DNA from: Streptomyces subrutilus
Lineage (GTDB): Bacteria > Actinomycetota > Actinomycetes > Streptomycetales > Streptomycetaceae
Length of the DNA: 64,000 nucleotides
Reading direction: 5' to 3'
NCBI RefSeq assembly: GCF_008704535.1
Contig: NZ_CP023701.1
Location: forward strand, 4,032,501-4,096,500
Part shown: positions 8,740-19,257 of the stretch, piece after piece
How positions within the stretch are numbered: position 1 is the stretch's first letter
Layout: each line of letters starts with the position of its first letter
Notes under the pieces: generated by a model
The model's input: the letters and a program-made list of their open reading frames with translations, nothing else
Told to the model about the DNA's origin: nothing
Databases searched by the model: none
Made by a program: the position numbers and the translations under genes

Positions 8740-10974
8740 GTGTCGTCCCTTGCGCTGTACCGCCGCTATCGCCCCGAGTCGTTCGCCGAGGTCATCGGTC
8801 AGGAGCATGTCACTGCACCGCTGATGCAGGCCCTGCGGAACAACCGGGTCAACCACGCGTACCTGTTCAGCGGTCCGCGCGGCTGCGGGAAGACGACCAG
8901 CGCGCGCATCCTCGCCCGCTGCCTGAACTGCGAGCAGGGCCCCACCCCGACCCCGTGCGGGGAGTGCCAGTCCTGCCAGGACCTCGCGCGCAACGGGCCG
9001 GGCTCCATCGACGTCATCGAGATCGACGCCGCCTCGCACGGTGGTGTGGACGACGCCCGTGACCTGCGGGAGAAGGCCTTCTTCGGGCCCGCCTCCAGCC
9101 GCTACAAGATCTACATCATCGACGAGGCGCACATGGTCACCTCGGCGGGCTTCAACGCCCTGCTGAAGGTGGTCGAGGAGCCGCCGGAGCACCTCAAGTT
9201 CATCTTCGCCACCACCGAGCCGGAGAAGGTCATCGGGACCATCCGGTCCCGCACGCACCACTACCCCTTCCGCCTGGTCCCGCCCGGCACCCTGCGTGAG
9301 TACCTGGGCGAGGTCTGCGGCCGCGAGGGCGCCAAGGTCGAGGACGGGGTGCTGCCGCTCGTCGTGCGCGCCGGCGCCGGGTCCGTCCGCGACTCGATGT
9401 CCGTCATGGACCAGCTGCTGGCCGGCGCCGCCGACGACGGTGTGACGTACGCCATGGCCACCTCCCTGCTCGGCTACACGGACGGGTCGCTGCTCGACTC
9501 CGTCGTGGACGCCTTCGCCGCCGGGGACGGGGCCGCCGCCTTCGAGGTCGTCGACCGGGTGGTCGAGGGCGGAAACGACCCGCGCCGCTTCGTCGCCGAC
9601 CTGCTGGAGCGGCTGCGCGACCTGGTGATCCTGGCCGCCGTGCCCGACGCCGGGGAGAAGGGCCTGATCGACGCCCCCGTCGACGTGGTGGAGCGGATGC
9701 AGGCCCAGGCCTCCGTCTTCGGGGCCGCCGAGCTGTCGCGCGCCGCCGACCTGGTCAACACCGGGCTCACCGAGATGCGCGGCGCCACCTCTCCCCGGCT
9801 CCAGCTGGAGCTCATCTGCGCCCGCGTGCTGCTGCCCGCCGCCTTCGACGACGAGCGCTCCCTCCAGGCCCGGCTCGACCGGCTGGAGCGCGGCGGCGCG
9901 GGCCTGGCCTTGGCCGCGGCCGCCGCGCCCGCCGTGCCGCAGCCCGCCATGGGGTACGTGCCCGGTCCCGAGGCCCACGCCATGGCCCCGGCCGGCCCCG
10001 GCGGAGGCCCCGCCGCGGCCCGCGCCGCCGCGCAGGCCGCCGAGCCCGAGGCCGCCCCCGCGCCGGTACGGGCCCCCGCACCGCCCGAGCCGGCCGCGCA
10101 CCCGGCCCCCGCCGGGCCCCCCCACACCCACCCCGCGCCCGCCGCCCCGGCGGCCCCGGCCGGCCCCGCCCCCGGCGCCTGGCCCGGAGCCGCGCAGCCC
10201 GGCGGCGGTGCACCCGGTGCCTGGCCCGGAGCCGCCCCGCAGGCCGCGCCCGCCCAGGCCGCCCCCGCTCCCACCGCCGGCGCCTGGCCCAGCGCGGCCG
10301 CGCCCGGCCAGGGCGCGCCCGCGGCGCCCGCACCGGCCCCCGCCGCGCACGCCGCCGCCCCGGCCGCGGCGCCCGCGCCCTCCCCCGGCATGGCCGCCGG
10401 CGCCGGGCAGGTCCAGGCGATGTGGCCGTCCGTGCTGGAGGCCGTCAAGAACCGGCGCCGCTTCACCTGGATCCTGCTCAGCCAGAACGCCCAGGTCGCC
10501 GGTTTCGACGGCACCACCCTCCAGCTCGGCTTCCCCAACGCCGGAGCCCGCGACAACTTCGCCAGCAGTGGCAGCGAGGACGTCCTCAAGGCGGTGCTCG
10601 CCGAGCAGTTCCAGGTCAACTGGAAGATCGAGGCCGTGGTCGGCGGCGGCGGCCCCGCGCCCGCCGTCTCCTCGGCGTACGGTGCGCCGGCCGCCCCCGC
10701 GTACAGCCCGCCGCCCCCGCAGCAGGCCCAGGCCCCGCAGTACCCGCCGCAGGAGTCGCAGCCCGCCCGGCAGTCGCCGCAGCAGCCCCCGCAGCACCAG
10801 CAGTCGGCTTCCGCCCCGCAACCTCCCGTACGCCAGGCGCCCCCGCCGGTGTCGCCCGAGGACGACGTCCCGGAGGAGGACGATCCCGACCTCGTCGACA
10901 GCGCGCTGACGGGCCACGACCTCATCGTGCGCGAGCTCGGAGCGACGGTTGTGGAGGAATACACGAACGAGTAG
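8740..10974 (+). CDS. dnaX: DNA polymerase III subunits gamma and tau
   Basis: A 744-residue clamp-loader ATPase. Walker A is GPRGCGKTT at residues 45–53, a zinc site uses cysteines at about 61, 64, 73, 76 and 79, and the DEAH Walker B lies near residue 131. An Ala/Pro-rich linker follows from about residue 400 to 560, then a domain (MWPSVLEAVKNRRRFTWILL) resembling tau domain V, and a second Pro/Gln-rich stretch. I see no slippery A-run for a frameshifted gamma form. The frame is open much further upstream but that part encodes the SRP RNA; GTG at 8740 gives the conserved start (LALYRRYRPESF). Confidence 0.95.
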   Translation: MSSLALYRRYRPESFAEVIGQEHVTAPLMQALRNNRVNHAYLFSGPRGCGKTTSARILARCLNCEQGPTPTPCGECQSCQDLARNGPGSIDVIEIDAASHGGVDDARDLREKAFFGPASSRYKIYIIDEAHMVTSAGFNALLKVVEEPPEHLKFIFATTEPEKVIGTIRSRTHHYPFRLVPPGTLREYLGEVCGREGAKVEDGVLPLVVRAGAGSVRDSMSVMDQLLAGAADDGVTYAMATSLLGYTDGSLLDSVVDAFAAGDGAAAFEVVDRVVEGGNDPRRFVADLLERLRDLVILAAVPDAGEKGLIDAPVDVVERMQAQASVFGAAELSRAADLVNTGLTEMRGATSPRLQLELICARVLLPAAFDDERSLQARLDRLERGGAGLALAAAAAPAVPQPAMGYVPGPEAHAMAPAGPGGGPAAARAAAQAAEPEAAPAPVRAPAPPEPAAHPAPAGPPHTHPAPAAPAAPAGPAPGAWPGAAQPGGGAPGAWPGAAPQAAPAQAAPAPTAGAWPSAAAPGQGAPAAPAPAPAAHAAAPAAAPAPSPGMAAGAGQVQAMWPSVLEAVKNRRRFTWILLSQNAQVAGFDGTTLQLGFPNAGARDNFASSGSEDVLKAVLAEQFQVNWKIEAVVGGGGPAPAVSSAYGAPAAPAYSPPPPQQAQAPQYPPQESQPARQSPQQPPQHQQSASAPQPPVRQAPPPVSPEDDVPEEDDPDLVDSALTGHDLIVRELGATVVEEYTNE

Positions 10975-11021
10975 GGCACCGTACTTGGGTGGCCGCACGA
11001 ATCCGGCTGCGCCGTCCGGGC

Positions 11022-11027
11022 TAGGCT
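11022..11027 (+). promoter_or_regulatory. Candidate -10 box of purD (leaderless)
   Basis: TAGGCT is followed by exactly 7 nt and then the GTG of purD, with no ribosome binding site between them; same arrangement as dnaX and purF. Confidence 0.5.
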
Positions 11028-11034
11028 GAGCAGC

Positions 11035-12288
<1,254 letters not shown>

Positions 12289-12575
12289 GCGGCGACGAAG
12301 TGAACCCGCGGGTCCGGTGCGCAGGAGGTGCGCCCGGGCCCGCAGGCGTGTCCGCGGACGATTGCATCCGGCCGCGTTCGAACGCACCCAGCTTTACCCA
12401 AAGCCATTCCATCGGGTGATCGTCACCCGGACTGCCTGACGGCCGCCCGCACCCCAACTAGGGTGCGGCGCAAGCATTCCGGCACTTGGCCCACCGGCAT
12501 TGCGGTGTCGGTGGCGGGTGTCACAGTGGGGGAGTGAGCAAAGCCGCCGCAGGGCAGAGGGGGTGAGGTCCGGCC

Positions 12576-14426
12576 GTGTCCGGAACCGGTTCGATCATGG
12601 AAGTGGGCGTGCCGTCCGCGCGTTCCCGCGCCTTGGCCGTGCTGCGCGTACGCAGCAGGGCCCTGGCCGCCGTACTGCTGCCCGCCGCCGTCGCGGTGGT
12701 GCTGGTGGCGGCCCGGGCGACCGGCCGCCTGGCCGCCGATCCCTGGCCCGCGGTGACCCTCGCCGTCTGCGCGGCCGCCGCGCTCGTCCTGCTCGTCGGC
12801 GCGGCCTTCGGCGCGGTCGTGCTCCGGGCGAGCCCGGCCGTGACCCCGACCGTGCCGCTGTCGGAGGCCGCCGCCCCCGACCTCTACCGGCTCGTACGGG
12901 ACCTGGCCGACCGGATGGACGTCCCGGCCCCGTCCGCGATAGCCCTGACCCCGGACTGCGACAGCTGGCTGGAGGACCGCACGCACGCCGCGCACCGCCG
13001 CGGCGGTGCGACGACCGGGCCCGAGACCGTGCCCGGCGCCGCTCCCGTGCTGGTCATCGGCTCGCCGTTCCTGTGGTGGATGCGCGTGGCGGAGCTGCGG
13101 GCCGTGCTGGCCCCGGTCGTCGCCGGCACGGGACCTTCCGCGCACCCCGACATAGCCGACGCCCGGGGGTTCGTCCGGGGCCTGGACGCCGCCGTGGACG
13201 TGGGCGGCCGGCCCGGCCTGGGCTGGATCGCCGTGCCCGCGCGGCTGCTGCTGCGGCTGTGCCGGGTGGACGCCGCCGAGATGGAGCGCGGGGTGGCCGC
13301 GGCCGCCTCCGATCGTGCACAGGGTGTGGACTACGGGCTGCGCATCGTCGCCCAGGAGCAGGTCGGCCTCGCCTACGCGGGCTGGGACCGGCTGCTGACC
13401 CGGGTCGCGCTGCCCGCCTGGCGGATGGGCCGCTGGCCGGCGCACCTGGACGCGGGGGTCGTCTCCGCGCTGACCGAGCTGTCCCGCCGCGACCGGCTGG
13501 CGGAGGGCTTCACGTCACGGCTCGGCGAGCGGCCCGCCTGCGACCTGCTGGACTCGCCCGGGGCGATCGACGAGGCGACCTCCCTGCTGGCCGCCCGGCT
13601 CTTCCACGGCGGTCCCGCCGAGTCCGGGCCCGACTGGTCCCCGGTGGACTGGACGGCGTACCCGGAGGAGGTCGTGGACCGCAAGTGGCGCACGGAGGCG
13701 GCCCGCCTCCACGCGGCCCTGGACGCCCTGGCCTTCCCGGCGGGCGCCCCCGGCCCCGCCGGCGCCCCGTCGCCCCCGCCCGGCCCCGCGGCCGGAGAGG
13801 CCCGAGCCGCCTCGGCGCCCGGCGCGGGCGCGTCCCTCCCGGCGGCGCCGGCGGCCGTACCGGCGAACCGGGTCGCCTCGGGCGCCCCCCTCGCCCCGCC
13901 GGCCCCGGCCGTCCGTGCCCCGGCCTCCCCGTCCGCTCCGCCTCCCGCCGCCCCTGACCCCGCGCCCCTCCCGGCCGCCGACGTCTTCGCCGGGCCCACG
14001 CTGGAGCGGGTGCTCGGCTACCTCACGGACCCGGCCGGCGACGGTGCGGCCGGGGAGGCGCTGGCCGGCCGGCTCAGCGGGGACGTGGCGCGCGAGGAGC
14101 GGGCCGCCGGTTCGGCCGCCGCCGGAGCCGGGAAGGCCCGCGGCGCGGACGCCGTACCGCTCTTCCCGCTCCAGCCGCCCCGCAGCGGGCGGGACCTGCT
14201 GGCCGACCACGTCACCGCGATGGTGTGCTGCGCTGCCGTGGACTCGGCCGGTGCGGGCCCCGGGCTGGACTGGCTCGACGGCCCGGTCCTGCTCGTCGGG
14301 GGCGAGCGACGCACCGATCTGGCGCCCCGCGTGCTGTCCCTGGTCGAGGACGGCGACGCGGCGCCCCTGCGGGACTGGCTCGCGGAGCTGGGCGTCCGCC
14401 CGGAGAAGCCGGTCCGCCTCGTGTGA
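12576..14426 (+). CDS. Membrane protein with degenerate M48-like fold, conserved hypothetical
   Basis: A 616-residue protein. Two hydrophobic segments (about residues 28–48 and 60–82) precede a region laid out like an M48/HtpX peptidase: PDLYRLVRDLADRMDVPAPSA, then VLVIGSPFLWWMRVAELRAVL. Where HtpX has HExxH this protein reads LAPVVAGTG, so the zinc site is absent and catalysis is unlikely. Residues 385–470 are Ala/Pro-rich. A final conserved block (about 470–616) contains DHVTAMVCCAAVDSAG. GTG start with GAGG 7 nt upstream. I do not recognise a function; conserved position between purD and purC is the main context. Confidence 0.6.
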   Translation: MSGTGSIMEVGVPSARSRALAVLRVRSRALAAVLLPAAVAVVLVAARATGRLAADPWPAVTLAVCAAAALVLLVGAAFGAVVLRASPAVTPTVPLSEAAAPDLYRLVRDLADRMDVPAPSAIALTPDCDSWLEDRTHAAHRRGGATTGPETVPGAAPVLVIGSPFLWWMRVAELRAVLAPVVAGTGPSAHPDIADARGFVRGLDAAVDVGGRPGLGWIAVPARLLLRLCRVDAAEMERGVAAAASDRAQGVDYGLRIVAQEQVGLAYAGWDRLLTRVALPAWRMGRWPAHLDAGVVSALTELSRRDRLAEGFTSRLGERPACDLLDSPGAIDEATSLLAARLFHGGPAESGPDWSPVDWTAYPEEVVDRKWRTEAARLHAALDALAFPAGAPGPAGAPSPPPGPAAGEARAASAPGAGASLPAAPAAVPANRVASGAPLAPPAPAVRAPASPSAPPPAAPDPAPLPAADVFAGPTLERVLGYLTDPAGDGAAGEALAGRLSGDVAREERAAGSAAAGAGKARGADAVPLFPLQPPRSGRDLLADHVTAMVCCAAVDSAGAGPGLDWLDGPVLLVGGERRTDLAPRVLSLVEDGDAAPLRDWLAELGVRPEKPVRLV

Positions 14427-14649
14427 CCGGCCCCGGCACCGGCCCCTCCCGCGCCCGGACCCGGCGCGCGGGTGCAAGCGGACGTCGATGTTCCGTTCAC
14501 ATCGATTCGCGACGAACGGTGACGGAGTGAGCGCGTTATGTGATGTGCTGGGACCGGGTCGCGGCCGCTGACCGGAAACCGTGTCCGGAAACAGTGCCGC
14601 GCACCGGCCAGGCGATGCCCGTCCGGGGGAGCGAGGGAGGGGAGCGATC

Positions 14650-16128
14650 ATGGGTGCGGACCAGATCCGGCGTTGGGAGTCAGGTGCGCTCGCGCACGCG
14701 GTGAGCGATCCCTTCGGTCAGGGCCCCCTGCCGTGGTTCCGGGGCAGCGAGCTCTACTTCGACGACACCGGCCACGTCGTGCCCTGGTACGTGGACCCGG
14801 CCGCCGGAACCGGCCGGATCCCGCGCGCCCGGGGCGCCGGCGGCCCCCGGACCGCCGACGACGTGCACCGCCAGATCAAGGGCTTCACCTCCACCGGCGC
14901 GGTCACCCCCGGCGAGGCCATCGACTTCCACATCACCGTCGACCCGCCCCAGCAGTTCTCCGTCGACGTCTACCGCATCGGCCACTACGGCGGCGACGGA
15001 GCCTCCAAGATCACCACCAGTCCGCGGCTGTCCGGCATCGTCCAGCCGGCCCCGCTGACCGCCGACCGCACCGTCTCCTGCCACCACTGGTGGATGTCCT
15101 GGCGGCTGCAGGTCCCCTCGTACTGGAGCGTCGGCGCGTACGTCGCCGTCCTGACGACCGCCGACGGCTACCGCTCCCACATCCCCTTCACGGTCCGCGA
15201 CGACCACCCCGCCGACCTCCTGCTCCTGCTGCCCGACATCACCTGGCAGGCCTACAACCTCTACCCGGAGGACGGCCACACCGGCGCCAGCCTCTACCAC
15301 GCCTGGGACGAGGACGGCCGGCTGCTCGGCGAGCGCGACGCCGCCATCACCGTCTCCTTCGACCGCCCCTACGCGGGCGCCGGCCTGCCCCTGCACGTCG
15401 GCCACGCCTACGACTTCATCCGCTGGGCCGAGCGCTACGGCTACGACCTCGCCTACGCCGACACCCGCGACCTGCACGCCGGACGCATCGACCCCACCCG
15501 CTACCGCGGCCTGGTCTTCCCCGGCCACGACGAGTACTGGTCGGCGCCCATGCGCCGCACCGTCGAGCGCGCCCGCGACCACGGCACCTCCCTCGTCTTC
15601 CTCTCCGCCAACACCATGTACTGGCAGGTCGAGCTCGGCCCCTCGCCCTCCGGCGTCGACGACCGGCTCCTCACCTGCCGCAAACGGCGCGGCCCCGGCC
15701 GCGCCAGCCTCTGGCGCGAGGTCGACCGCCCCGAACAGCAGCTGCTCGGCATCCAGTACGCGGGCCGGGTCCCCGAACCCGCGCCGCTGATCGTGCGCAA
15801 CGCCACGCACTGGCTGTGGGACTCCACCGGAGCCACCGAGAACGACGAGCTCCCCGGCCTGGTCGCGGGCGAGGCGGACCGTTACTTCCCGCGCACCCAG
15901 CTCCCCGTGCACCAGGACCGCATCCTGCTCGCGCACTCCCCGTACCTCGACGGCGAGGGCCACCGCCGCCACCAGGAGACCTCCCTCTACCGGGCCCCCA
16001 GCGGCGCCCTGGTCTTCGCGTCGGGCACCTTCGCCTGGTCCCCCTCGCTCGACCGCCCCGGCCACGTCGACGAACGGGTCCAGCGGGCCACGGCCAACCT
16101 CCTCGACCGGATCTGCAAACGGGACTGA
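14650..16128 (+). CDS. N,N-dimethylformamidase β-subunit-like protein
   Basis: A 492-residue cytosolic protein resembling the C-terminal half of the large subunit of N,N-dimethylformamidase. Features include FSVDVYRIGHYGGDGA in an Ig-like β-domain, then DITWQAYNLYPEDG, VFPGHDEYWSAPMRR and FLSANTMYWQVELG in a Rossmann-like amidohydrolase domain. No small-subunit gene is adjacent and there is no signal peptide, so the substrate may not be DMF; many actinobacteria carry this orphan form. ATG at 14650 is preceded by a strong GGGAGGGGAG; the frame is also open to a GTG at 14581. It lies between two pur genes but nothing links it to purines. Confidence 0.7.
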   Translation: MGADQIRRWESGALAHAVSDPFGQGPLPWFRGSELYFDDTGHVVPWYVDPAAGTGRIPRARGAGGPRTADDVHRQIKGFTSTGAVTPGEAIDFHITVDPPQQFSVDVYRIGHYGGDGASKITTSPRLSGIVQPAPLTADRTVSCHHWWMSWRLQVPSYWSVGAYVAVLTTADGYRSHIPFTVRDDHPADLLLLLPDITWQAYNLYPEDGHTGASLYHAWDEDGRLLGERDAAITVSFDRPYAGAGLPLHVGHAYDFIRWAERYGYDLAYADTRDLHAGRIDPTRYRGLVFPGHDEYWSAPMRRTVERARDHGTSLVFLSANTMYWQVELGPSPSGVDDRLLTCRKRRGPGRASLWREVDRPEQQLLGIQYAGRVPEPAPLIVRNATHWLWDSTGATENDELPGLVAGEADRYFPRTQLPVHQDRILLAHSPYLDGEGHRRHQETSLYRAPSGALVFASGTFAWSPSLDRPGHVDERVQRATANLLDRICKRD

Positions 16129-16236
16129 CCGCCCCCGCCCGGGCCGGCGCGCCCGGCGCGCCGAGCCCCGTGCCCGGGCACCGGCCCCGGTACGGGAGAA
16201 TGGCCCTGCGCTCGTACAGAACCACAGGGAGATCCC

Positions 16237-17139
16237 GTGTCCGGATTCGTCGAAAAGCCCGAGCCGGTCCAGGTGCCCGGCCTCGTCCACCTCCACACCG
16301 GCAAGGTCCGCGACCTCTACCGCGACGGCGACGGCAATCTCGTCATGGTCGCCAGTGACCGCATCTCCGCCTTCGACTGGGTGCTCCCCACCGAGATCCC
16401 GGACAAGGGCCGCGTCCTGACCCGGCTCTCGCTCTGGTGGTTCGAGCAGCTGGTCGACCTGGTCCCGAACCACGTCATCGGCACCGAACTGCCCGACGGC
16501 GCCCCCGCCGACTGGGCCGGCCGCACACTGGTCTGCAAGAGCCTGACCATGGTCCCGGTCGAGTGCGTGGCCCGCGGCTACCTCACCGGGTCCGGCCTCG
16601 CCGAGTACGACCGGACCCGCACGGTCTGCGGCCTGGGCCTCCCCGAGGGCCTGGTGGACGGCTCCGAGCTGCCCGGCCCGATCTTCACTCCGGCCGCCAA
16701 GGCCGAGGTCGGCGAGCACGACGAGAACGTCTCGTACGAGGAGGTCGCGCGCACCACGGGCGTCGAGACGGCCGCCCTGCTGCGCCAGACCACCCTGGCC
16801 GTCTACAGCCGCGCCCGGAACATCGCCCGCGACCGCGGCATCATCCTGGCCGACACCAAGTTCGAGTTCGGCTTCGACGCGGACGGCACGCTGGTCGCCG
16901 GCGACGAGGTGCTGACCCCGGACTCCTCCCGCTTCTGGCCCGCCGACCAGTGGAAGCCGGGCCGCGCGCAGCCGTCCTTCGACAAGCAGTTCGTCCGCGA
17001 CTGGCTGGCCTCCCCGGCCTCCGGCTGGGACCGTACGGCCGAACTGCCGCCGCCCGCCCTCCCGCAGGAGGTCGTCGAGCAGACCCGCGCCAAGTACATC
17101 GAGGCGTACGAGCGGCTCACCGGCCTCACCTGGGTCTGA
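16237..17139 (+). CDS. purC: Phosphoribosylaminoimidazole-succinocarboxamide synthase (SAICAR synthase)
   Basis: A 300-residue enzyme that ligates aspartate to CAIR using ATP. HTGKVRDLYRDGDGNLVMVA gives the N-terminal ATP site, DRISAFDWVLPTEIPDKG the conserved substrate loop, and PVECVARGYLTGSG plus LADTKFEFGFD the later signatures. Length is of the longer (about 300 aa) bacterial/yeast type. GTG start preceded by AGGGAG. It ends in a strong hairpin shared with the convergent tRNA-Gly. Confidence 0.97.
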   Translation: MSGFVEKPEPVQVPGLVHLHTGKVRDLYRDGDGNLVMVASDRISAFDWVLPTEIPDKGRVLTRLSLWWFEQLVDLVPNHVIGTELPDGAPADWAGRTLVCKSLTMVPVECVARGYLTGSGLAEYDRTRTVCGLGLPEGLVDGSELPGPIFTPAAKAEVGEHDENVSYEEVARTTGVETAALLRQTTLAVYSRARNIARDRGIILADTKFEFGFDADGTLVAGDEVLTPDSSRFWPADQWKPGRAQPSFDKQFVRDWLASPASGWDRTAELPPPALPQEVVEQTRAKYIEAYERLTGLTWV

Positions 17140-17170
17140 GGCCCGCGGGGCCACCCGCGCCGAACACGAG

Positions 17171-17202
17171 GAAGCCCCCCGGTCACAGGACCGGGGGGCT
17201 TC
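17171..17202. terminator. Bidirectional hairpin between purC and tRNA-Gly
   Basis: A perfect 14-bp stem (GAAGCCCCCCGGTC / GACCGGGGGGCTTC) with an ACAG loop, 31 nt after purC and 8 nt beyond the 3' end of the minus-strand tRNA-Gly; it can serve both. Confidence 0.85.
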
Positions 17203-17210
17203 TCCGATGG

Positions 17211-17283
<73 letters not shown>

Positions 17284-17305
17284 AAGCGCCGTAAGGCGAG
17301 ACCTA

Positions 17306-17917
17306 CTATACCCAACCCCGCTCGCGTGCGAGACGCACTGCCGTGTGCCGGTTCTCGGCGCCCAGCTTCGTCGCCGCCGAGGACAGGTAGTTCCGTACCG
17401 TCCCCTGCGAGAGCGCGGCCCGCTCCGCGATCTCCGCGACCGGTGCCCCGTCCGCCGCGAGTTCCAGCACCTCGGCCTCCCGGGCGGTGAGCGGCGAGTC
17501 CCCCGCGCTGATCGCGTCGGCCGCCAACTCCGGGTCCACGTAACGGCCTCCGGCGTGCACGGTGCGGATCAGCTCGGCCAGCCGCTGCGCCGAGACCGTC
17601 TTCGGCGCGAAGGCGCGCACCCCCGCCGCCAGGGCCCGCTTCAGGTGGCCGGGACGCCCGTGACTGGTCACGATCATGGTCTTGCAGTCGGGCAGCTCGG
17701 TCCGCAGCGATGTGGCCACGCTCACACCGTCCGCCCCCGGCATCTGGAGGTCCAGCACCGCCACGTCCGGCCGGTGGGCCCGCGCCATCGCCAGCGCCTC
17801 CGGCCCGGACGCCGCCTCCGCCACCACCAGCAGATCGTCCTCCAGTCCGAGCAGCGCGGCCAGCGCCCCGCGGATCAGGTGCTCGTCATCGGCGAGCAGC
17901 ACGCGTACGGGGCTCAC
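17306..17917 (-). CDS. NarL/LuxR-family response regulator
   Basis: A 203-residue regulator. The receiver domain (1–120) has the acidic pair D10/D11, phospho-acceptor D56 in VLDLQMP, and T/K switch residues (VTSHG, PKT). The C-terminal LuxR-type HTH (about 140–200) includes LTAREAEVLELAADGAPVAEIA. Its GTG overlaps the stop of the sensor kinase gene (GTGA), indicating coupling. The operon order ABC ATPase, permease, kinase, regulator suggests control of the transporter, as in DesK/DesR- and LiaSR-like systems. The signal is unknown. Confidence 0.9.
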   Translation of the reverse strand: MSPVRVLLADDEHLIRGALAALLGLEDDLLVVAEAASGPEALAMARAHRPDVAVLDLQMPGADGVSVATSLRTELPDCKTMIVTSHGRPGHLKRALAAGVRAFAPKTVSAQRLAELIRTVHAGGRYVDPELAADAISAGDSPLTAREAEVLELAADGAPVAEIAERAALSQGTVRNYLSSAATKLGAENRHTAVRLARERGWV

Positions 17918-19224
17918 GCCCGCACCCCCTCTTCCTTCTCTTCGTCCTCGTCGCTCCGGCCGCCGTCCCCGCGCGCCCGGCCCCCGATCCCGCCGGCCAG
18001 GCACCTCGCGGGGACCTGCGCGCGGACCCGGAAGCGGCCCCCGGGCACCGGCCCGGCCTCCAGGGTGCCCTCCACCGCGGCCAGTCGCTCCCGCAGCCCG
18101 GCCAGGCCCGAGCCGGGCGCGCGGCCGTCCGGCGCCGCGACCGCGGCCGCGCCGTCGTTCTCCACGGTCAGCACCAGGTCCGCGCCCGCGTCGGCCGCCG
18201 CCAGCCGGATCACGCAGTGCCGGGGTTCGCCGTGCCGGAGCACGTTCGTGGTGGCCTCGCGCACCACCCAGCCCAGGGCCGACTGCACGGCCGGGGGCAG
18301 CGGCCGCCGCTCGCGCAGCTCCACCCGGCAGTCGATCCCCGCCGCGCTGAGCACGCCCCGGGCGCCCTCCAGCTCCACCGCCAGATCGGCCGCGCGGTAG
18401 CCGCGCACCACGTCCCGCACCTCGCGCTGGGACTCCCGGGCGATGCGCTGCACCTCGATCATCTGCTCCACCGCCTCGGGGCGTTCGCGCCGGGCCAGCT
18501 GGACCGCCAGCTCGCTCTTGAGGGCGATCACCGCCAGGTTGCGGCCCATCACGTCGTGCAGGTCGCGGCCGAAGCGCAGCCGCTCCTCGGCGACCGCCAG
18601 CTGGGCCTGGAGCTCGCGCGAGCGGTCCAGTTCCCGGACCGTGCGCACCAGCCACGCCGAGAACCCGCAGGCGGCCGCGAGGAAGAAGGAGCTCAGCAGC
18701 ACCGCGGCCCCGTACCCGACGGCCTCGCCGGCCGACCGGCCCACCAACGCGATCCCGGCAGCCGCGGCCACCGCCAGACCGGGGGCGAGGTACAGCATGT
18801 GGCGGACCCGGGGCAGGCACAGCACCACGGAACCCGCGGTGAAGCAGGCCATGCCCACCAGGAGGGTCGGCGTCACCTGCGGGGGCCCGGTCAGGCCGGC
18901 CCCGTCCAGCAGGAGCACCGCCAGCGACGCGCCGGCCGTCACGGCGAGCGTGGCCGCAGCGAGCCGCACCGGCCGCGCGCGCCGCTCCACCACCCAGTCC
19001 AGGGCCCGGGAGGAGAGCACCCCGCACAGGACGGACTGCACGCACACGATCCCGAACAGCGACAGCCCGACGGCCCTCGACAGGTCGCCGGGCACGGACC
19101 CGAGCGGAGCCAGCCCGACGGTCGTGATTTCGAGCAGCACGAAGAAGTGGAAGGACCAGCGGGTGTACAGCTCGACCTTCCCCGCACTGCTCCGGTCGCG
19201 CCACCACCCGGTCAGCTTCGACAC
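17914..19224 (-). CDS. Two-component sensor histidine kinase (HisKA_3 type)
   Basis: A 436-residue membrane kinase. About six hydrophobic segments occupy residues 25–195 with no sizeable extracytoplasmic domain, so it likely senses within the membrane or through a partner such as the adjacent transporter. H223 in FGRDLHDVMGRNL is the phosphorylation site of the HisKA_3 family. The HATPase domain follows, with VREATTNVLRHG (N box) and GSGLAGLRERL (G box). The tail is an acidic/basic E-E-K-E-E run. It starts 33 nt after the ABC permease stop. Confidence 0.9.
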   Translation of the reverse strand: MSKLTGWWRDRSSAGKVELYTRWSFHFFVLLEITTVGLAPLGSVPGDLSRAVGLSLFGIVCVQSVLCGVLSSRALDWVVERRARPVRLAAATLAVTAGASLAVLLLDGAGLTGPPQVTPTLLVGMACFTAGSVVLCLPRVRHMLYLAPGLAVAAAAGIALVGRSAGEAVGYGAAVLLSSFFLAAACGFSAWLVRTVRELDRSRELQAQLAVAEERLRFGRDLHDVMGRNLAVIALKSELAVQLARRERPEAVEQMIEVQRIARESQREVRDVVRGYRAADLAVELEGARGVLSAAGIDCRVELRERRPLPPAVQSALGWVVREATTNVLRHGEPRHCVIRLAAADAGADLVLTVENDGAAAVAAPDGRAPGSGLAGLRERLAAVEGTLEAGPVPGGRFRVRAQVPARCLAGGIGGRARGDGGRSDEDEEKEEGVRA

Positions 19225-19257
19225 GGCTCCGTCTCCCCGCCTCGCTCGTCCCGCGCC

